From the NCBI GenBank assembly GCA_017390245.1, contig JAFPCE010000154.1, positions 1 through 13,486 of the forward strand: DNA of 13,486 nucleotides. Direction: 5' to 3'. Source of the DNA: Selenomonadaceae bacterium. GTDB taxonomy: Bacteria > Bacillota > Negativicutes > Selenomonadales > Selenomonadaceae. The notes below the pieces were generated by a model, which was not told the DNA's origin, did no database searches, and worked only from the letters and a program-made list of their open reading frames with translations. This document shows, piece after piece, positions 8,021 to 13,486 of this stretch (positions within the stretch are counted from its first letter, which is position 1; every line of letters begins with the position of its first letter). The position numbers and the translations under genes are program-made.

Positions 8021-8047
8021 AAATGGCTCTGGAAAGGGCCATTTTTT
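8021..8047 (+). terminator. Intrinsic terminator after the 23-aa microprotein
   Basis: The stem AAATGGCTCT (8021-8030) pairs with AGGGCCATTT (8035-8044) through one G-U pair around a GGAA tetraloop, with a T-tract after. The transcript from 7886 to here would be about 160 bases. Confidence 0.9.
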
Positions 8048-8102
8048 ATTGGCAGAAAAGGCGCGGCTGCTCTTATAAAAGCTGCCTTAAAAAGCAAAAT
8101 GC

Positions 8103-8160
8103 TCCCATGGGAAAAAAGGTTTTTTTATAGGCTGAAATGTGTTAAACTTATGTGTAAGTT
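8103..8160. promoter_or_regulatory. Palindromes in the leader region of the ASCH-like/thioesterase operon
   Basis: The 212-base gap before the ASCH-like gene holds a 10-bp palindrome TCCCATGGGA (8103-8112) and an inverted repeat AACTTA-TGTG-TAAGTT (8145-8160). The region between is A- and T-tract rich. Either could be an operator. No convincing -35/-10 pair was found, so the operon promoter is unplaced. Confidence 0.3.
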
Positions 8161-8221
8161 GGTGCTTTTACTAACGATTTTGGCTAAAAATTATATTTAA
8201 TATATGACAGGAGATGTTATT

Positions 8222-8569
8222 ATGATGTCATTGAATTTCCAGGCAGAGAAGCATGCTAAGATGCTGGCTGCCAGAACCAAAAGATGTACTGTACGTTTAG
8301 GTGATGTAAGCAAGCAGTTCCCAGAGAATTCCATTGTCTGGATTACTACTGGCAAGAAGTTTGAGCCAAAGCAGCGCCTGTATACTGCTTTTCTTGATAA
8401 GGTTCGGGTAAAGACAATGGCAGATTTAACCTCTGCAGATTTGGGTCAGCAGAACCCTGAGATTAATTCCCGGGAAGAGCTGATTACAGATTTTGAGCAT
8501 ATCTATAAGAAACGTATCACCATGGAGGATACTGTTACTGTTATTTACTTTACTGAGGTGCATGAGTAA
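8222..8569 (+). CDS. ASCH/PUA-like domain small protein
   Basis: The 115-aa product starts at the ATG at 8222, which has AGGAG at 8209-8213 eight bases upstream; an in-frame ATG at 8204 has no such site. The sequence resembles ASCH-type PUA-fold proteins. A basic N-terminal region (KRCTVRLGD, 20-28) is followed by the core IVWITTGKKF, a central beta strand, the KTMADLTSADLG turn, a helix around EELITDFEHIYKK, and a final strand TVTVIYFTEV. Such proteins are thought to bind RNA, and some act in RNA or nucleotide modification, but no specific activity can be assigned here. Its TAA stop overlaps the ATG of the next gene by one base, so the two are translationally coupled. Confidence 0.65.
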   Translation: MMSLNFQAEKHAKMLAARTKRCTVRLGDVSKQFPENSIVWITTGKKFEPKQRLYTAFLDKVRVKTMADLTSADLGQQNPEINSREELITDFEHIYKKRITMEDTVTVIYFTEVHE

Positions 8570-8964
8570 TGGCTGAGCTGATAATTGGCAAGAGCCATGA
8601 GGTTAGTGCTCTGGTTACAGAGACAAAGACAGCTGTCAGTGTGGGCAGCGGTTCACTGCAGGTGCTGGCTACTCCTGTGATGTGTGGTCTTATGGAGCAG
8701 GCAGCCTCTGAGTTAACTGATTCCATGCTGGAGCCTGAGAATACCTCTGTAGGCATTTCCTTAAATATCCAGCATGTGGCAGCAACTCCTGTGGGTATGA
8801 AGATTAAAGCTTCTGCGAAGCTGGTGGCAGTGGCTGGCAGGAAGCTGTCCTTTAAGCTGCAGGCTTTTGATGAAGCTGGGGAAATCGGCCATGGGGAGCA
8901 TGAACGCTTTATTGTGAACAGAGATAAGTTCCAGAGCAAAGCTGATAGCAAAAAAATAAATTAA
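8569..8964 (+). CDS. FlK-type hotdog-fold acyl-CoA thioesterase
   Basis: This 131-aa single-domain hotdog protein begins at the ATG overlapping the upstream stop (TAATG), with GAGGTG eight bases before it. The catalytic set of fluoroacetyl-CoA thioesterase FlK is matched in identity and spacing: T35 in LATPVM, E43 in GLMEQAA, G62 in VGISL and H69 in NIQHVAATPVG. FlK has T42, E50, G69 and H76, a constant offset of seven. The positions corresponding to FlK's lid phenylalanines (F33, F36) are Gly26 and Ser29, so fluoroacetate specificity is unlikely. It probably hydrolyses a short or hydroxylated acyl-CoA in the cytoplasm. Its neighbour, 4-hydroxybutyrate dehydrogenase, makes a C4 acyl-CoA plausible, but that is inference. 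The tail after about 120 is charged and disordered. Confidence 0.82.
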   Translation: MAELIIGKSHEVSALVTETKTAVSVGSGSLQVLATPVMCGLMEQAASELTDSMLEPENTSVGISLNIQHVAATPVGMKIKASAKLVAVAGRKLSFKLQAFDEAGEIGHGEHERFIVNRDKFQSKADSKKIN

Positions 8965-8970
8965 AAATAC

Positions 8971-8997
8971 AGGACAAGCTTTTGGCTTGTCCTTTTT
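8971..8997 (+). terminator. Intrinsic terminator or attenuator-like hairpin before 4-hydroxybutyrate dehydrogenase
   Basis: A perfect 9-bp stem AGGACAAGC / GCTTGTCCT (8971-8979, 8985-8993) with loop TTTTG runs into TTTTT. It ends only 13 bases before the next ATG, and the next gene's GAGGTG starts right after the T-tract. It may terminate the thioesterase operon while leaving partial readthrough. Confidence 0.85.
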
Positions 8998-9010
8998 CAG
9001 AGGTGTAAGT

Positions 9011-10126
9011 ATGCAGGAGATTATTTGTCGTCCGGAGATTCATCATTTTGATACTTTTAAGGAGTTTGCAGCAGAGCTTCAGCTGGGGCAGGGGGATTTG
9101 GTGGTTACTGAGTCCTTTGTGGCGGAGAAGTTCCAGCAGCTGTTTAATGGCGCTGATGTGCTTATTTATAGTGATTACTGTCAGGGAGAGCCAAGCGATG
9201 AAGGATTTATGAAGCTGGCTGCTAAGGCTGCTGAGCTGGGGGAACATGGCCGTGTCATTGGTATTGGCGGTGGCAGTGTTTTAGATATGTCTAAGGTTCT
9301 GTCTCTGGAGAGCTATCTGCCCGTGGAGAAGTTGTTTTCTAAGCAGATTCCTGCTAAAAAGGGCAGAAAGCTGGTATTGGTGCCTACTACCTGTGGTACA
9401 GGCTCTGAGGTTACCAATATCTCTATTATGGCTTTTGTGGCTAAGCAGTGCAAAATGGGATTGGCTGATAATGCCCTGTTTGCTGATATGGCAGTGCTGG
9501 TGCCTGAACTTTTAAAGGATTTGCCTTTTAAGTTCTTCATGACCAGCTCTGTGGATGCACTTATTCATGCCATGGAGTCAATTCTTTCTCCAAAGGCAAA
9601 TGAGTATACTAAGCTTTTTGGCTACAGAGCACTGGATATGATTCTTACTGCTTATACCAGAATTGCTGCCAGAGGCCCTGAGTCCCGTTATGATTTGCTG
9701 GATGATTTCCTGATTGCCAGCAATTTTGCAGGACTTGCTTTTGGTACAGCGGGCTGTGGTACTGTTCATGCAATGAGCTATCCATTAGGCGGTACATTCC
9801 ATGTGCCTCATGGTGAAGCTAATTACGCTGTGTTGAAGGGTGTTATGGATAAGTATATGGAAGGCGGTCTGGAGGGTGAGCTTCTGGTGCTGTGCCGTCA
9901 TATCGGCGCTATTCTGTACGGTGAGCCTGCTGATGCCATGAAGGATCTGGGGGATTTGCTGGGGGATATTATGCCGGTGAAATCACTGAGCGAGTATGGG
10001 GCGGATGAGGCTATGGTGGCTAAGTGGGCCCATGAGGTGATGGAAGGGCAGCAGCGCCTGCTGGCAAATAGCCACAGGCCGCTGGAGGAAGAGGACATCC
10101 TGACGATATATAAGAATATGTTGTAA
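9011..10126 (+). CDS. 4hbD: 4-hydroxybutyrate dehydrogenase (iron-dependent alcohol dehydrogenase family)
   Basis: This enzyme interconverts 4-hydroxybutyrate and succinate semialdehyde with NAD(H) in anaerobic succinate/4-aminobutyrate metabolism. The ATG at 9011 is taken because GAGGTG precedes it by 5 bases; the frame opens further upstream only through the terminator hairpin. The 371-aa product matches the length and sequence style of the Clostridium 4HbD: FDTFKEF near residue 13, the NAD-binding GGGSVLDMSK (86-95), and PTTCGTGSEVTN (125-136). The group III metal ligands are D182 and H186 in SSVDALIHA, H253 in GTVHAMSYP and H267 in FHVPHGEAN. The conserved C-terminal EGQQRLL is also present. 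Other family members such as 1,3-propanediol dehydrogenase or butanol dehydrogenase differ in these segments. It is the last plus-strand gene. No separate promoter is visible, so expression may depend on readthrough or an internal promoter. Confidence 0.9.
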   Translation: MQEIICRPEIHHFDTFKEFAAELQLGQGDLVVTESFVAEKFQQLFNGADVLIYSDYCQGEPSDEGFMKLAAKAAELGEHGRVIGIGGGSVLDMSKVLSLESYLPVEKLFSKQIPAKKGRKLVLVPTTCGTGSEVTNISIMAFVAKQCKMGLADNALFADMAVLVPELLKDLPFKFFMTSSVDALIHAMESILSPKANEYTKLFGYRALDMILTAYTRIAARGPESRYDLLDDFLIASNFAGLAFGTAGCGTVHAMSYPLGGTFHVPHGEANYAVLKGVMDKYMEGGLEGELLVLCRHIGAILYGEPADAMKDLGDLLGDIMPVKSLSEYGADEAMVAKWAHEVMEGQQRLLANSHRPLEEEDILTIYKNML

Positions 10127-10157
10127 TAGACGCATCTTTCGCCACAACATGCACGTT

Positions 10158-10193
10158 AAAACAGCCTGGTGACTTTTGTCATCAGGCTGTTTT
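10158..10193. terminator. Bidirectional intrinsic terminator between convergent genes
   Basis: A 16-base arm starting AAAACAGCCTGG (10158-10173) pairs with GTCATCAGGCTGTTTT (10178-10193) around TTTT, with a single G-T mispair. A/T tracts on both flanks let it stop transcription from 4hbD (plus) and from the DUF815 gene (minus), whose stop is at 10211. Confidence 0.93.
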
Positions 10194-10210
10194 GGTGGCG
10201 GGGTATGAAT

Positions 10211-11452
10211 TTATTCCTTCAGCTGGCCAAGGTAGTGGACTACAAACTGGCGGGCGCTGCGGCCACTGCGGCCGGAGTGCTCCAGATTCCATCGATGGCC
10301 CAGTACGCGAAGCTCTTCACGAGGCAGGGAGATACCTTCCTGCTGGAGGAAGTGATCAATGATATCAAGATATTCGTCCTGGGTTGGCTCCAGGTAGGTG
10401 ATGACCAGACCGAAGCGGTCGGACAGGGAGATGGTTTCATTGATGCTGTCGTTTCTGAAGAGCTCGTCCTGTTCATCGTTGCGGTCACGCCAGGTTTCGC
10501 GGATGAGATGGCGGCGGTTGGAGGTAGCATAGATGAGGACATTTTCCGGGCGGGATTCAACACCGCCTTCAATGGCGGATTTTAAATACTTGTAGTCGCT
10601 GTCGGATTCTTCAAAGGAAAGATCATCAAAGAAGATAATAAAGCGCTTGCTGGCAAACTGGCGGAGATTTGCCATAATCTTTGGCAGGTCACTTAACTGT
10701 GATTTCTGCATTTGTACCAGTCTTAATCCCTGGGTGTAGTATGCTTTGGCTAGCGCCTTGACACCAGAGGATTTGCCAGTGCCACGGGCACCAACTAACA
10801 GCACATTGTTAGCTGGGCGGCGGTTAATAAAGGCTTCAGTATTATCTATAAGCTGCTGTTTCTGGCGCTTGTAGGCGATGATATCAGCAAAGTCCATAGC
10901 TTCAAAATGGCGGATGCCTTTAAGCTTCTGTTGCTTTTCATTCCAAGAGAAGGCAGGGTAGGAGGCAATCTCACCGTAGCCATATTTGGCATAATAGGTC
11001 AAGAAGGCTTCCGTCACAGCTTCAGCTGTGGTTTTGCCCTGGAGCTGTGCTTCTAAATAACCGGTAGCTTCCAAGCTCTGAGGAAGAGAGGGCTGGTAAT
11101 CATCCAGCAGGCTGATATTAACAATGGTGCTGGCCTTTTCTAAAAGGGCTGGCAGCAATTTTTCCATATCATGAATAAAGGCATTTTTCAGACTGAGACC
11201 AATTTTTCCCTGAGAGCTTTCAGCCATTTTTGCAGCCAGGCAGCCCTCCTGGCTCAGCAGATGCAGGAAAAGGGCACGGATAAGGTTACCGCTCCAGCCT
11301 TCCTTTTCGGCGCTTTCCATAAGATGGCCGGCAAAGCGGTGGGCCAGGGATAAATCTTCCGGAGCGGCCACAGCTTCACTAAGTTCCTGTACCAGCTTTG
11401 ATTTCAGAATATTCCGGCAAACTAAAAGATTTTGTAAATCGAGAGATATCAT
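10211..11452 (-). CDS. DUF815-family AAA+ ATPase
   Basis: The ATG at 11452 is chosen because GGAGG (complement of 11459-11463) lies 6 bases upstream. In-frame ATGs at 11479 and 11497 would give 422 or 428 aa; the 11479 start has a GGAGGG 10 bases upstream inside a hairpin. The 413-aa protein has an unassigned alpha-helical N-terminal half. A P-loop domain of the DUF815 (PF05673) type follows: NNVLLVGARGTGKSS (Walker A, K227), FIIFFDDLSF (Walker B, D276/D277), and the family hallmark IYATSNRRHLIRE with sensor-1 Asn (N312). SLSDRFGL comes next, and a C-terminal helical lid ends in GRSGRSARQF. DUF815 proteins are widespread in bacteria as predicted ATPases of unknown function. The gene has its own promoter (11516-11543) and shares a terminator with the convergent 4hbD. 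Confidence 0.88.
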   Translation of the reverse strand: MISLDLQNLLVCRNILKSKLVQELSEAVAAPEDLSLAHRFAGHLMESAEKEGWSGNLIRALFLHLLSQEGCLAAKMAESSQGKIGLSLKNAFIHDMEKLLPALLEKASTIVNISLLDDYQPSLPQSLEATGYLEAQLQGKTTAEAVTEAFLTYYAKYGYGEIASYPAFSWNEKQQKLKGIRHFEAMDFADIIAYKRQKQQLIDNTEAFINRRPANNVLLVGARGTGKSSGVKALAKAYYTQGLRLVQMQKSQLSDLPKIMANLRQFASKRFIIFFDDLSFEESDSDYKYLKSAIEGGVESRPENVLIYATSNRRHLIRETWRDRNDEQDELFRNDSINETISLSDRFGLVITYLEPTQDEYLDIIDHFLQQEGISLPREELRVLGHRWNLEHSGRSGRSARQFVVHYLGQLKE

Positions 11453-11483
11453 AAAAGACCTCCAAATAGCATTTTTCATAAAG

Positions 11484-11512
11484 TAATAGCCCTCCAAAAT
11501 GGGGGGCTATTA
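11484..11512 (-). promoter_or_regulatory. 5'-end mRNA hairpin containing a Shine-Dalgarno-like sequence, upstream of the DUF815 gene
   Basis: On the minus strand TAATAGCCCCCC pairs with GGAGGGCTATTA around an ATTTT loop: 11 pairs and one A-C mismatch. On the plus strand the mismatch is a G-T wobble. The predicted transcription start (about 11509) falls in the first arm, so nearly the whole hairpin would sit at the extreme 5' end. GGAGGG in its second arm would be sequestered; the GGAGG nearer the preferred start lies outside. No T-tract follows on either strand, so it is not a normal terminator. Confidence 0.55.
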
Positions 11513-11515
11513 TTA

Positions 11516-11543
11516 ATTGTATAGAGTTTTGTGTAAAAGTCAA
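11516..11543 (-). promoter_or_regulatory. Predicted sigma-70 promoter of the DUF815 gene
   Basis: On the minus strand TTGACT (11543-11538), a 16-bp spacer and TACAAT (11521-11516), each 5 of 6 to consensus. It lies between the GG-leader peptide gene and the DUF815 gene, so the two can be expressed separately. Confidence 0.65.
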
Positions 11544-11602
11544 TATTGGATTGCTTATCTGTAATTAGCTGCTGTATTTTGTGGATCTTCTTTTTGGAAC
11601 AT

Positions 11603-11728
11603 TCATGGACGTTCTTGGTGCTGTTCTACACCGCCTACAATCTGCTCTAATAATTCTTCTGGTACAGCCTGCTTGCCAAGCTTATTCTGCTGAGTTAATT
11701 TTCTTTCCATCTGAGTCTGAGTATCCAT
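11603..11728 (-). CDS. Small peptide with double-glycine-type leader (putative secreted peptide or RiPP-like precursor)
   Basis: A 41-codon ORF is preceded by AGGAGG (complement of 11737-11742) 8 bases before the ATG, an ideal ribosome binding site. The peptide begins MDTQTQMERKLTQQNK. Its second half reads VPEELLEQIVGG (22-33), then a short tail VEQHQERP. An acidic-hydrophobic E-L-L-E-Q-I-V-G-G segment is the hallmark of leaders cut after GG by C39-peptidase ABC exporters, as in class II bacteriocins and peptide pheromones. The charged Gln/Lys-rich N-terminus fits a leader. The predicted 8-residue core is short and hydrophilic, more like a signal or vestigial peptide than a pore-forming bacteriocin. 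No exporter or modifying enzyme is in the window. It lies 122 bases after dapL with no GC-rich terminator between, and 150 bases before the DUF815 gene. Alternatively it is simply a small cytosolic protein that happens to carry GG. Confidence 0.72.
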   Translation of the reverse strand: MDTQTQMERKLTQQNKLGKQAVPEELLEQIVGGVEQHQERP

Positions 11729-11819
11729 TTTTTATTCCTCCTTAAATAAAACTGATAAATAGTTACAATGAGTATTTTGTCTTGCTTAGTTATCTCTTAT
11801 ACGGAGAAATTTGACTTTT

Positions 11820-11847
11820 ATTACAGATTGCAGAAAAATTTTTACAA
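11820..11847 (-). promoter_or_regulatory. Possible promoter of the GG-leader peptide gene
   Basis: On the minus strand TTGTAA (11847-11842), a 16-bp spacer and TGTAAT (11825-11820). The leader would be about 85 bases. The match is modest in very AT-rich DNA; readthrough from dapL is the alternative. Confidence 0.3.
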
Positions 11848-11850
11848 ATT

Positions 11851-13080
11851 TTAGAATTTTAAATTTTTGCGGATGCGGTCTACAGCTTCAATAGTCTTTT
11901 CTCTATTGCCAAAGGCAGTGAGACGGAAGTAGCCTTCACCGCATGGACCAAAGCCAGCACCAGGAGTACCAACGATATGTACATCCTTTAAAAGCTTGTC
12001 AAAGAAATCCCAGGATGGCATGTTATCTGGGGTCTTCAGCCAGATATATGGTGCGTTAACACCACCAAAGGTAGTTACACCAGCGGCAGACAAGCCTTCA
12101 CGGATAATGCGGGCATTTTCCATGTAGTAAGCAATGGTATCCTTAACCTGCTGCTGTCCCTCTGGAGTGAAAATAGCTTCAGCACCACGCTGAACGATGT
12201 AGGCAGTACCGTTAAACTTGGTGGTATGACGGCGGTTCCATAATGGATTTAATGCCTGGCGCTTGCCGTCGGCAGTTTTGCCGGTGACAGTCTTTGGCAG
12301 GACAATATAACCGCAGCGGGTACCAGTAAAGCCGGCAGTTTTTGAGAAGGAACGGAATTCAATAGCACATTCCTTTGCACCTTCAATTTCAAAAATAGTA
12401 CGAGGTACATCATCTTCAGTGATATAAGCGTTATATGCAGCATCAAAGAGAATGATGGAGTCGTTGGCACGGGCATAATCAACCCAGGTTTTCAGCTGGT
12501 CACGGGTTAAGGTAGTACCAGTTGGGTTGTTAGGGCAGCAGAGATAGATTAAATCCACACGCTTCTCTGGGAGAGGAGGGCAGAAGCCATTCTCTGCATT
12601 GCAAGGCAGGTAGGTAACACCTGCATAATGGCCATCTGGCTGCATCATGCCAGTACGGCCAGCCATAACATTGGTATCCAGATATACTGGATAAACAGGG
12701 TCAGTAATGGCAATAGTGTTATCAGTGCTGAAAATTTCCTGGATGTTGCCACAGTCGCTCTTGGCGCCATCAGAAACGAAAACTTCATCACTTTCAATGC
12801 CAAGGCCAGCATAGTTGTTAGCGATGATTTTATCAACAAGGAAGCTGTAGCCCTGCTCAGGTCCATAGCCACGGAAGGTAGCTGGATTTGCCATTTCATC
12901 AACAGCCTTGTGCATAGCTTCAATACATGCCTGAGGCAAAGGCTGGGTTACATCGCCAATACCCAGGGAAATAATATCTGCTTCTGGATGAGCCTCCTGG
13001 AAAGCAGCCTTGCGATGAGCTGTTTCACGGAAGAGATAGCTGCCAACCAGCTTCAAATAGTTGTCATTAATATTAGCCAT
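11851..13080 (-). CDS. dapL: LL-diaminopimelate aminotransferase
   Basis: DapL converts tetrahydrodipicolinate directly to LL-2,6-diaminopimelate with glutamate as amino donor. It is the PLP-dependent shortcut of lysine and peptidoglycan-precursor synthesis. The 409-aa length is typical. Fold-type I aminotransferase motifs are all present: GIGDVTQPLP (41-50), RGYGPEQGY (70-78), SDGAKSDCGN, CCPNNPTGTT with N185, D213-AAY for the PLP ring, SFSKTAGFTGTRCGY with Schiff-base K247, and YFRLTAFG with carboxylate-binding R386. GYGPEQG and FSKTAGFTG are characteristic of DapL rather than ordinary aspartate aminotransferases. AGGAGG (complement of 13088-13093) lies 7 bases before the ATG. It is downstream of, and co-directional with, a LysR-family gene. 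A predicted promoter (13156-13184) with an inverted repeat at the start site suggests its own regulation. Confidence 0.96.
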   Translation of the reverse strand: MANINDNYLKLVGSYLFRETAHRKAAFQEAHPEADIISLGIGDVTQPLPQACIEAMHKAVDEMANPATFRGYGPEQGYSFLVDKIIANNYAGLGIESDEVFVSDGAKSDCGNIQEIFSTDNTIAITDPVYPVYLDTNVMAGRTGMMQPDGHYAGVTYLPCNAENGFCPPLPEKRVDLIYLCCPNNPTGTTLTRDQLKTWVDYARANDSIILFDAAYNAYITEDDVPRTIFEIEGAKECAIEFRSFSKTAGFTGTRCGYIVLPKTVTGKTADGKRQALNPLWNRRHTTKFNGTAYIVQRGAEAIFTPEGQQQVKDTIAYYMENARIIREGLSAAGVTTFGGVNAPYIWLKTPDNMPSWDFFDKLLKDVHIVGTPGAGFGPCGEGYFRLTAFGNREKTIEAVDRIRKNLKF

Positions 13081-13134
13081 AATATTACCTCCTATGTAAC
13101 ATCAATAAATAATGGTTAAAATACTTTTATGATA

Positions 13135-13154
13135 CTTTTGTTATAGTACAAAAG
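13135..13154. promoter_or_regulatory. Inverted repeat at the predicted dapL transcription start (candidate operator)
   Basis: CTTTTGT-TATAGT-ACAAAAG is a perfect 7-bp inverted repeat with a 6-bp spacer. The predicted dapL start (about 13149) falls inside it, a position typical of repressor operators. It could also bind the neighbouring LysR protein, although a symmetric T-N11-A box is not evident. Confidence 0.4.
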
Positions 13155-13155
13155 A

Positions 13156-13184
13156 ATTCTAACATTTTTTGTTATATCTGTAAA
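13156..13184 (-). promoter_or_regulatory. Predicted sigma-70 promoter of dapL
   Basis: On the minus strand TTTACA (13184-13179), a 17-bp spacer and TAGAAT (13161-13156), each 5 of 6 to consensus. The untranslated leader would be about 70 bases. Confidence 0.55.
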
Positions 13185-13226
13185 TATAAAATGATGTATA
13201 CATAAGAATTATTTTCAAATAGAAAA

Positions 13227-13486
13227 TCAGCTGTGGATTTCTTTCATGGTGTTCTGGCAGAAATCAATGAAGGACTGGGCAGCATTGGAAATATACCGGT
13301 CCTTTTTCCAAGCCAGTCCTACATCTATATACCAAGGCTCTTTAAATGGCAGAATCTTAATGCCAGGTGTGCCCTTGACAACGAAATCTAAAAGGAAGGA
13401 AACACCAACGTTAGATGCGATTAAACCCTTGATAGTTTCTATCTGATTGGATTCCAGCACGATTTCCGGATGGACATTGGCTGTAT
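13227..13486 (-). CDS. LysR-family transcriptional regulator, C-terminal fragment (cut by window end)
   Basis: The frame is open to the right edge, so only about the last 86 residues are seen and the gene's start lies outside. The visible part is the second half of a LysR substrate-binding domain: ANVHPEIVLESNQIETIK, then the hallmark GLIASNVGVSFLLDFVV (the conserved G-x-G-(V/I)-x-x-L-P segment in most family members). A strand around IKILPFKEPWYIDVGLAWK and a terminal helix FIDFCQNTMKEI follow. The DNA-binding domain is not visible. LysR proteins usually regulate a nearby gene in response to a small-molecule ligand. Here dapL follows in the same orientation 146 bases downstream, so control of dapL is possible but unproven. 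Confidence 0.85.
   Translation of the reverse strand, partial: TANVHPEIVLESNQIETIKGLIASNVGVSFLLDFVVKGTPGIKILPFKEPWYIDVGLAWKKDRYISNAAQSFIDFCQNTMKEIHS

Noticed and set aside
8051..8086. Imperfect GGCAG...CTGCC inverted repeat after the microprotein terminator
   Set aside because: Pairing is interrupted, no T-tract follows on the plus strand, and there is no minus-strand gene for it to terminate.
8204..8221. Upstream ATG for the ASCH-like gene
   Set aside because: The AGGAG lies downstream of this ATG and fits the ATG at 8222 instead.
10169..10585. A 138-codon plus-strand open frame starting in the bidirectional terminator
   Set aside because: Antisense to the conserved DUF815 C-terminal half; its start lies inside the terminator stem and has no RBS.
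12628..13119. A 163-codon plus-strand open frame over dapL
   Set aside because: Antisense to strongly conserved dapL motifs, with no credible start signal.

Overview
The window looks like the chromosome of an anaerobic, low-to-moderate-GC Firmicute, most likely a member of the Negativicutes (Selenomonas/Anaerovibrio-like). This assignment is inference. It rests on AGGAGG-type ribosome binding sites, GTG starts, an LL-diaminopimelate aminotransferase (DapL), a 4-hydroxybutyrate dehydrogenase close to the clostridial enzyme, and AT-rich intergenic gaps. There are no rRNA, tRNA, CRISPR, transposase or phage genes.

Plus-strand half (1-10126). The window opens inside a large hybrid sensor histidine kinase with two periplasmic solute-binding-type domains, whose 5' end is missing. 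Next is a predicted exported or membrane-anchored protein with a RelA/SpoT-like nucleotidyltransferase fold, closed by a terminator. A tightly spaced trio follows: an NYN/PIN-like ribonuclease, a MoxR/NorQ-like AAA+ ATPase and a vWA (NorD/CobT-like) protein. A short isolated transcription unit (promoter, strong RBS, 23-codon hydrophobic ORF, terminator) comes next. Then come an ASCH/PUA-like small protein overlapping an FlK-type hotdog thioesterase, a terminator hairpin, and 4-hydroxybutyrate dehydrogenase starting almost directly after that hairpin.

Minus-strand half (10211-13486). A strong bidirectional terminator separates the two halves. Reading leftward from the right edge there are four genes: the C-terminal part of a LysR-family regulator (cut by the window end), dapL, a 41-codon peptide gene with a double-glycine-type leader, and a DUF815-family AAA+ ATPase. 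The peptide gene has a strong RBS. The ATPase gene has its own promoter and a hairpin at the predicted 5' end of its mRNA.

The best candidates for something undescribed are the GG-leader mini-peptide (11603-11728), the exported RelA/SpoT-like protein (2869-3837), the NYN-AAA-vWA trio (3979-7723) and the 23-aa microprotein/short-transcript locus (7852-8047). All functional calls are from reading motifs by eye; no database search was possible.
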